Source: Lampris incognitus
Taxonomy: Eukaryota; Chordata; Actinopteri; Lampriformes; Lampridae
Length of the DNA: 64,000 nt
Direction: 5' to 3'
Assembly (NCBI RefSeq): GCF_029633865.1
Contig: NC_079223.1
Coordinates: 39,362,706 to 39,426,705, forward strand
The number at the start of each line of letters is the position of its first letter. Position 1 is the first letter of the stretch. A program made the position numbers and the translations under genes. Shown one piece after another: positions 38,901 to 44,100 of this stretch. Under the pieces are notes generated by a model, which did not search any database, was not told where the DNA came from, and saw only the letters and a program-made list of their open reading frames with translations.

Positions 38901-41117
38901 GATAGCAGTTTTGTCTTTGACTACTTCAATAAATCTGCATGGATATGCAGTTTATTGCAAGTCAGCCCTGCAGAACATAATGTCCTACAGCTTGGACTAG
39001 ACTTGGTAAAAGGTCTGTTTGAAATCCTTTCAAATATTTTGAGTAATTTGTTTCTTTATCTTAATGCCAGAAATAAATAAATGTTTTTTTTCTTCTTTTA
39101 TTTGCCATGTAGTCAGAAAGAACAAATGATGCATTACATAAGTATTTGAAAGGTCCCAGGATGGCTACAGATTAGTAAAGTCAGTGGGAGTGGAGTGGTT
39201 ACCATCATCGGATACCTTTTGATTTCATTTGACTCTCATAGTTCTCAGGGAAAATGTAGGTGGGGCGGTAAGGGTTTTCCTCAATAGGCTCTGAACGTGG
39301 TGAATGAGAGACAGAACACACACAGAGTGACATAACACACAAACACACAAACACAGGCAAGGCTGTGACAGAAACAAGGATACAGGTGGCATCTGGTCAA
39401 CACACAAACAACTCCGAGGGGGAATTATAATAAAAGTCTCACCAGGTATTCTGTGTATCTGTTTAAACATACTCTTGTACCAGTCTTTGGACTTGTCAGT
39501 ATTCTGAAATCAAGAGAGGGCAAAGGTATGAAATTCAGATCAACTGGCTGAAATAAGTAGGAGTACCCTGACTCTCAAATAGAGGTAGTCCTGGCAAAAT
39601 TACCAACATATATCTTCATGTATAATATTTATAATGACATACATTTCTAATCTCAAGTAAATAATAGTCATATTAACAAGTGCAAAATGTTCCATAATAT
39701 ATTCTCACATCTACATTTCAAAAATCCGCCGCAATGTCACAATAATGACGATGGCTATGCAATAATACTACAGCAATACTCTGCTCTCCAAAATTATAGA
39801 TGCCAAGATTTTCATTCACATAGCATTGGCAGCTGCAATATTACAGCTTTGTATTTAACTTCCGTTTTTTTGTTTTTTTTGGGGGGGGGGATTTTTCCAC
39901 CCTTTTTTTCCCCAGTTGCTTTTGGCCAATTACCCCACTCTTCTGAGCCGTCCCGGTCGCTGCTCCACCCCCCCCGCTGATCCGGGGAGGGCTGCAGACT
40001 ACCACATGCCTCCTCCGATACATGTGGAGTCGCCAGCTGCTTCTTTTCACCTGACCAGTAGGGAGTTTCACCAGGGGGGCATATCGCATGAGAGGATCAT
40101 GCTATTCTCCCCAGTTCCCACTCCCCCCCAAACAGGCACCCCGACCGACCAGAGGAGGCACTAGTGCAGTGACCAGGACACATACCCACATCCGGCTTCC
40201 CACCCACAGACACGTCTGTAGGGACGCCTGACCAAGCCAGAGGTAACACGGGGATTCGAACCGGCAATCCCCGTGTTGGCAAGCAACGGAATATACTGCT
40301 ACACTGCTCGGACGCCATGTATTTAACTTTCATAAGAACCAAAACCTTCATTTTTCAGAACAGACTATGGTAAAGCATCGGGATTGTAGCACATACAGAA
40401 TTAAAACTAACAATTTAAGTTAAAAAGTATCCTTTCATGTGTCAGATATCTGAAACATTACATCAACAGCAAGATCACCTTGAACTTGTTAACAGTTAAA
40501 CATTTGTTGCTCACCCGAACAGGCACCACGGGTTGGTTGAGAGGAGGTAGGGCAGGCGAATGCAGGGACAGCCTCATCCGCTTGCCGTCCATATCTGAGA
40601 CTGGACTACGTGGAGCTGAAGGAGAGTCTCTCACAGGATCCGGGGATTTGTCCCTTTCTGGAACTTGGTCTGAAGCAACGCCAGAAATAAACACATAAAA
40701 AAAGAAAATCAGCGAAACCCACAAGCCACCTCCACACAGACTGTACACGGAGAGGACCCCTTTAATATAACATTTTGAGCAGCTTTACTCAGGGATCTGG
40801 TGTCGAAGCCATTCTAGATCATTCCAGTTAACAAACTGGACAAATAATATGTGCTGCATAAAAAGCAACATGTGCAACATAAGATTGTCACAAACAAGTA
40901 CTTGTCATATCAAATGATAACATTTAGAAGAAGCAGACTAAACTTCTCCCAAATTTTTCCTGAAGGTTGTCCAAACCTTCTGCTAGTCATTTTCCATCCA
41001 TCCATCATCCAAGCTGCTTATCCTAGTCAGGGTCGGGGGGATGCTGGGGCCTATCCCAGCAGTCATTGGGTGGCAAATGGGGAGACACCCTGGACAGGCC
41101 GCCAGTCCATCACAGGG

Positions 41118-41150
<33 letters not shown>

Positions 41151-44100
41151 TCACACCTAGGGACAATTTATTATGGCCAATTCACCTGACCTACATGTCT
41201 TTGGACTGCGGGAGGAAACCGGAGCAGCCGGAGGAAATCCACGCGGACACGGGGAGAACATGCAAACGCCACACAGAGGACGACCCGGGATGACCCCCAA
41301 GGTTGGACTACTCCGGAGTTCGAACCCAGGACCTTCTTACTGTGAGCGACCGCGCTAACCACCGCGCCCCCCACTAGTCATTTTTATTTACTGTAAATTG
41401 AAAGATATTTCATTCATCTGACACTTAAGTATGTGAGACAAACAATGAAATGTAAGTACTATTTGACTCATGTTTGATAAATACAGCATCAAATTAGATG
41501 TACTATTGAAAAAAATCAGTATCAAACATCAATATGTAAATTAACTAAATCTCCCTTTTTTCTTAATATGGCAGGGGACACACTCCTTGAATGAGAAATC
41601 CCCATAAATATCACTTCCACATTGCCTTATTTCTCAAAGGCATAGCAGTCCTCTGATTTTTTCTTTTCTTTTTGAATTTTCCCCCTTTTTTCTCCCCAGT
41701 TGTATCCGGCCAATTACCCCATACTCCCAAGCCGTCCCAGTCTCTGCTCCACGCCCTGCAGACTATCACATGCCTCCTCCAATGAAGTCGCCAGCCGCTT
41801 CTTTTCACCTGACAGTGAGGAGTTTCACCAGGGGGTGAAATGTAGCACATGGGAGGATCACACTATTCCCCCTCCCCCCCAAACAGGCCCCGACCAACCG
41901 ACCGACCAGAGGAGGCGCTAGTGCAGCGACCAGGACACATACCCACATCCGGCTTCCCACCCGCAGGCACGGCCAATTGTGTCTGTAGGGACGCCCGACC
42001 AAGTGGGAGGTAACACGTGGATTCGAACTGGCGATCCCCGTGTTGGTAGGCAACAGAATAGACCGCTATGCTACCCAGACGCCCACTGCTGTCCTCCAAT
42101 TTTAAAACACAGTGATGCACAAGATGTGAATCGTTTATTTCATGACGTGGTAAGCAAAACTTAGCCGGTGACAAGTGGTGAGGCAGTAGGAGGGGGAGCA
42201 TGACAGACGGTCCCCGCGTGAGGGAAACAAAACAAAACCGTTCGCTGTGTAATAACATTACATACTGTTGATGACGTCTGGGTCTGGGAAGAGAAAAAAA
42301 AATCTCCGGCACCTCAGTGCATGCCTTCCACATGAGAAAGATGCTTTTGCTGCTCTGTCGTGAGAGAGGGAAAGGGGCAGACAAGGACAGGACAGTGAAC
42401 CAGGACAGTGAACCAGGACAGTGAACGGAGACTAAGCAGAGACACCTCAGTGAAAGACCTTGATTCTGTCCTCCACTGAAACATATGTAGGCCACCATAC
42501 TGTACCACCACAGACGACACACAGTTTGAGCTTTTGCAGTTTAAAGAACCGTGAAGCTCTACTAATAAAAAAGCCCAAACCAGGGGATCCTGGTAGCATA
42601 GCGGTCTATCCTGTTGCCTACTAACATGGGGCTCGCTGGTTCGAATCCCCGTGTTACCTCCGGCTTGGTTGGGCATCCCCTGCAGACACAATAGGCCGTG
42701 TCTGAGGGTGGGAAGCCGGATGTGGGTATGTATCCTGGTCACTGCACTAGTGCCTCATCTGGTCAGTCGGGGCGGCGCCTGTTCGGAGGGGAGGGGGAAC
42801 TGGGGGGAATAGCATGATCCTCCCACGCGCTACGTCCCCCTGGCGAAACTCCTCACTGTCAGGTGAAAAGAAGCGGCTGGCGACTCCACATGTAGCAGAG
42901 GAAGCATGTGGTAGTCTGCAGCCCTTCCCCGGATCGGCAGAGGGGGTGGAGCAGCGACCGGGACGGCTCGGAAGAGTGGGGTAATTGACCAGGTATGATT
43001 GGGGAGAAAAAAAGCCAATAAACAAAAATAAATAAATAAACAAAGAGCCATGAAGCTCTGCTAATAAAAAAAGTACAAACCAACATTTGTAATCTTTTGA
43101 AGGCAAATTCGTTGGTGGTCCTAACAAACTCTACGTTAGGACCACAGACGAATTTGCCTTCATTCACAGTTGATTCAGTGATAAAACTGCAACAACAAAA
43201 AAAAACAAAATAAAAGCAAAAAAATTATTTTCAAAATGCACGAACGTCTACCGACACACTCGCGCTCTTACCTCTGTTGTGTTGTAGCAGGACTATGGTA
43301 GGGTTGACTGTGGTGGTGGAAGGATACACCGAGTTGGACGTGGATGTGATATGGTTGTGAAGGTCAGCGGCGTCCGCAACCTGATTTTCCTTAGTCCTTT
43401 CAGGTGATTCAGCCTGCACGTGACAAAATAAAACACACGCTCAAATGGGGCTGGGAAGCAGCCGCCACCCTCGGACTCAAGATGACAATGATGCTATACC
43501 TACTGTGATTCATCAGTTATCATACCGTGATTTGCCATTACAGGTTTCTTAAGAATCCACCTGCACTTATCTACAGTAAAACATGAAAACTGCAACAACC
43601 CAAAGAAAATGTAAGAGGAAACGCGTTCATTTTAACCCCAATGTGTCCCAAAAGCTTAAAACACAAGTACGATTCCCTGAGCAAAACATTCAAACAATTC
43701 AAATCCAGACAATCAGAGATGTGGACTCATAATAATATCAGACCTTCGTAGCATCTGTTCATTACGCTCCGATATTGTGTTTCAGGGGACATGCTGCAAT
43801 AGTAAAATGGTGATGGTTTATTATTACGATTAAATCAATTCCTCCCCGGCCCTACTGGCAGCTTTCTCCATCCCTTAGTTGGTATTGTGTCAGTTGATCA
43901 CCGTGTTTTCTTTTCTCCTTTTTAACCTAATTTGGTATGTTTTCCTTTAAATCGTTTCAACAAAAACATACAACAGCCTCGATACTTGACCAAAGTCACG
44001 TGGATACTCTAATGGGAAAATAAACTTTTTGCAATTCACACAATCTGAAAATCAAGGGAAGATGAACAAGCAAATGGGATGAAATGGGGTGGAAGTAAAA

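Larger units (their letters stand above)
40670..43271 (-). other. sorbs1: Intron packed with SINEs
   Basis: 2.6 kb in which three SINEs (40994, 41660, 42582) and a hairpin (43099) take up about half. The rest is unrecognised. Confidence 0.6.

Noticed and set aside
42590-42670. tRNA-like sequence with A and B boxes
   Set aside because: It is the head of a SINE with many relatives in the window, is not followed by a tRNA 3' end, and does not form a full cloverleaf by eye. The same holds for the heads of the other SINE copies.
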